This document shows, in pieces, positions 62,220 to 64,000 of a stretch of DNA of 64,000 bases. The stretch is taken from the NCBI GenBank assembly GCA_947359465.1, contig OX375881.1, positions 31,227,742-31,291,741 of the forward strand, read 5' to 3'. Positions within the stretch are counted from its first letter, which is position 1. The number at the start of each line of letters is the position of its first letter. The DNA is from Metellina segmentata (taxonomy: Eukaryota; Arthropoda; Arachnida; Araneae; Tetragnathidae). The translations under genes were made by a program, and so were the position numbers. Under the pieces are notes generated by a model. The model did not search any database, had not been told where the DNA came from, and was given only the letters and a program-made list of their open reading frames with translations.

Positions 62220-62310
62220 GTAGGTAGGTAGTTGAATTAACGTTGTACTGGAAAAATACTGCTGGCTATTGGCGACGGTTATGGATCAATCCCGAAGGTT
62301 TCTCTTAAGA
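62220..62310 (-). mobile_element. SINE tail fragment
   Basis: GTAGGTAGGTAGTTGAATTA then ACGTTGTACTGG and GGCTATTGGCGACGG: the 3' part of an older-subfamily SINE. Confidence 0.65.
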
Positions 62311-62644
62311 AAAAATGTAGTTCGATTTCTAAAGAAAGAAAATTTTGTTTCAAGAGAACGAGCTGAAGAAATTCTTTTGAAAAGTAAAGTTGTGAAGAAA
62401 AATAAATGAACTTCTCTCTAGTTTTCTACATTCCATAGAGGTTACGCGTTAGAGCTTACAGAAAAGAGTCATAACTCTACCGTATTCTATAGAATTTTTT
62501 CGTTTGGGTTTGTTTTAAAGGTTTTCCAGTACTTATTTACATAAACTAGCTGAAGAGAAGGGATAATTTAATAAATGGTCGTTTTGATGAGGTTAGGCAT
62601 TTATCTTATTAAAAGTGAATTGCATTAGCATATACCATGTCACG

Positions 62645-62800
62645 GTAGGTGGAGCAACACAACGGGCTATTGTCGACGGTCCGGTATCAATCCCAAACGT
62701 AATTTTGAACCACGATCAGATGACGAGAAAACCTGGCAGTCCACTCTGCAAACTTCCACACCAAACCAACGTGGCAAAATTTGAAGTCACTAGATTTAAC
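62645..62800 (-). mobile_element. SINE fragment
   Basis: GGAGCAACACAACGGGCTAT, then TTTTGAACCACGATCAGATG and CAAACTTCCACACCAAACCA; internally shortened. The downstream open frame is a chance extension of it. Confidence 0.7.
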
Positions 62801-62948
62801 GCAAGGCGTCTTGAGCTCGAATCAGTAGTGTACAAAGGAGACTGGTCAGTGTTAAATCTAGTTGCTTCAAATGTCCTCACGATAACATGGTGTGGTCTCC
62901 AGGCTTTTCTAACACAGAAGAGAAATACAAACCCAAGTTACGTAAGAC

Positions 62949-63640
62949 CAGTGGCGGATCAAGTCAAGTGGGGGGACCAAGCGGTAAAAATATCGAGGCC
63001 CTCAAACTCAAATTAAAAAAACAAATTCCAGAAAACCATAACATTAAATAAATTCATTAAAAAACATATTTTCACATGAATTTTCGTCTTGCGTTATGTT
63101 TTGCAAATCCGTTAATTATTTTGGAAGTGTCAATTCCGTTTAAAATTTCTCGCTCTAAATACAGAATGGTCAAATTATTTAATATTTCTTCTCCCATAGT
63201 ACTCTTTAAATAATCTCTCTTTAAATAGCTCTTGGAACAAAAACCGCACTTGGGCTGTGTTCTTTAATACGTTCTTACAAACCTCAGTACTTCCCTGACA
63301 TATTCGAAGTATTATCAAATGATTGTCCTCGACAGTTTTCAATATCTTCTCCTAATTTTATTAGGGTTTGCAAAACTTCCTGTTCCAAATAGGAAGACGG
63401 GTGTTTATCTATGGGAATGAAAATTTCACAAATCTTTCCTTTATATTACCACAAGATGAAACATATCTTATCACAAAAGTTAGTTCATCGACATGCGAAA
63501 CATCGTAAGTGGAGTCAACAATTATACTATAACAAGTCGCAGATTTGATTTAGTATAATTATTTCAGCTCTTACTTGATTACAAATAAGACCTACAAATT
63601 CGTCAGAAATATTCTGATATAAATAATTTCCTTTTGTTGG
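62949..63640 (-). pseudogene. hAT transposase fragment (DUF4371/ZMYM-type)
   Basis: A CAGTGGCGGATCAAG end at 62949 looks like a hAT terminus. The minus strand (about 63620-63150) encodes IDKHPSSYLEQEVLQTLIKL and then ENCRGQSFDNTSNMSGKY followed by ERIKE. This matches the remembered GQSYDGAANMSGKY block of DUF4371-type hAT transposases. Several stops; the other end was not found. Confidence 0.6.
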
Positions 63641-63763
63641 CATATTTTTGTAGACGAAACTCGTCGTATTCGCTTCCAAGCAGGTTAAATAATTTCCTTT
63701 CCTATCTTTGTATTCATCGTGACTCCTACATCCTATTCCTAAGCGACAATCATTTTATTCTTG

Positions 63764-64000
63764 ACTATGGCCAGCATGGCCGTGACAGTTCTTTTCGTGG
63801 GGACAGGTGGAACCACTAATCGCTAAGCCCCAGTGATTGCTACCAATTCCCATTTGGTATGGTTCGCAAACCAAATGGGAATTCGTAACCGATTGGATAG
63901 CAGCCATCGTGGCGTTGCATAATGAGATTTAACTCTCCAACTGGTCGCCACGATTTAACTTGGCAGTAAAGATGTGCAATGATGAGCGTTCTGAGCTTTA
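63764..64000 (-). mobile_element. Helitron 3' end, continues beyond the window
   Basis: Read on the minus strand it ends in CACGGCCATGCTGGCCATAG at 63764. The family block (CCCCAGTGATTGCTACCAAT in + sense) and a palindromic CCCATTTGGTATGGTTCGCA segment are at 63822-63870. The 5' end lies past 64000. Confidence 0.65.

Noticed and set aside
62615..63016. 133-codon plus-strand frame
   Set aside because: Composed of antisense SINE sequence and a hAT end.

Overview
This window looks like a eukaryotic, AT-rich, repeat-dense nuclear genome, most likely an arthropod and plausibly a spider. The reasons are spliced genes with GT-AG introns, tRNA-derived SINEs with target-site duplications (TSDs), and Helitron, mariner/Tc1, pogo/Tigger, hAT, piggyBac-like and Harbinger elements. 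The arachnid guess rests on my memory of repeat families and was not tested. There are no bacterial operons, rRNA genes or CRISPR arrays.

Three or four host genes can be supported. (1) A complete seven-exon thymidylate synthase gene lies on the + strand from 24752 to 53877. Its splice phases all agree, the predicted protein is 293 aa, and the dUMP and catalytic residues are present. One intron is GC-AG and there is an E2F-like site upstream. (2) An intact single-exon gene for a protein with two RRM domains (21931-23115, - strand) is divergent from it. (3) A secreted small cysteine-rich protein with one TIL-type inhibitor domain lies on the - strand (56570-62121). It has a signal-peptide exon and a TIL exon about 5.3 kb apart. 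(4) An orphan coding exon (19439-19615, - strand) with good splice sites belongs to a gene I cannot name.

The rest is a dense, nested transposon landscape. 1-12.6 kb: several non-autonomous Helitrons, one carrying a solo LTR that itself carries a hAT-like MITE; a LINE 3' fragment; a frameshifted mariner; a Harbinger with a Myb/SANT remnant; and a SINE inside a SINE. 12.6-19.4 kb: mostly non-coding, with a 2-kb element ending in GGGTCATTC. 25.1-41.5 kb (thymidylate synthase intron 2): a pogo-type element interrupted by a hAT-like element that in turn holds a Helitron and a SINE; then a piggyBac-like 5' half, a Tigger remnant, a second hAT-like copy, a 4.1-kb element with GGGTCATTCCACG ends, and a hAT. 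41.7-53.7 kb (introns 3-6): a second Helitron family, a second SINE family, two copies of a MITE with 5-bp TSDs, a Harbinger MITE and a full-length SINE. 56-62 kb: two Tc1-like elements, one cut by a SINE, inside the intron of the TIL gene. 62.9-64 kb: a hAT (DUF4371-like) fragment and another Helitron end.

The strongest candidate for something under-described is the pair of elements at 15824-17829 and 36468-40570. They share GGGTCATTC termini and have exact 4-bp TSDs. The larger one carries a decayed gene for a zinc-binding, DDE-like protein family that I know only as uncharacterised. All transposon genes here look broken; the host exons are intact.
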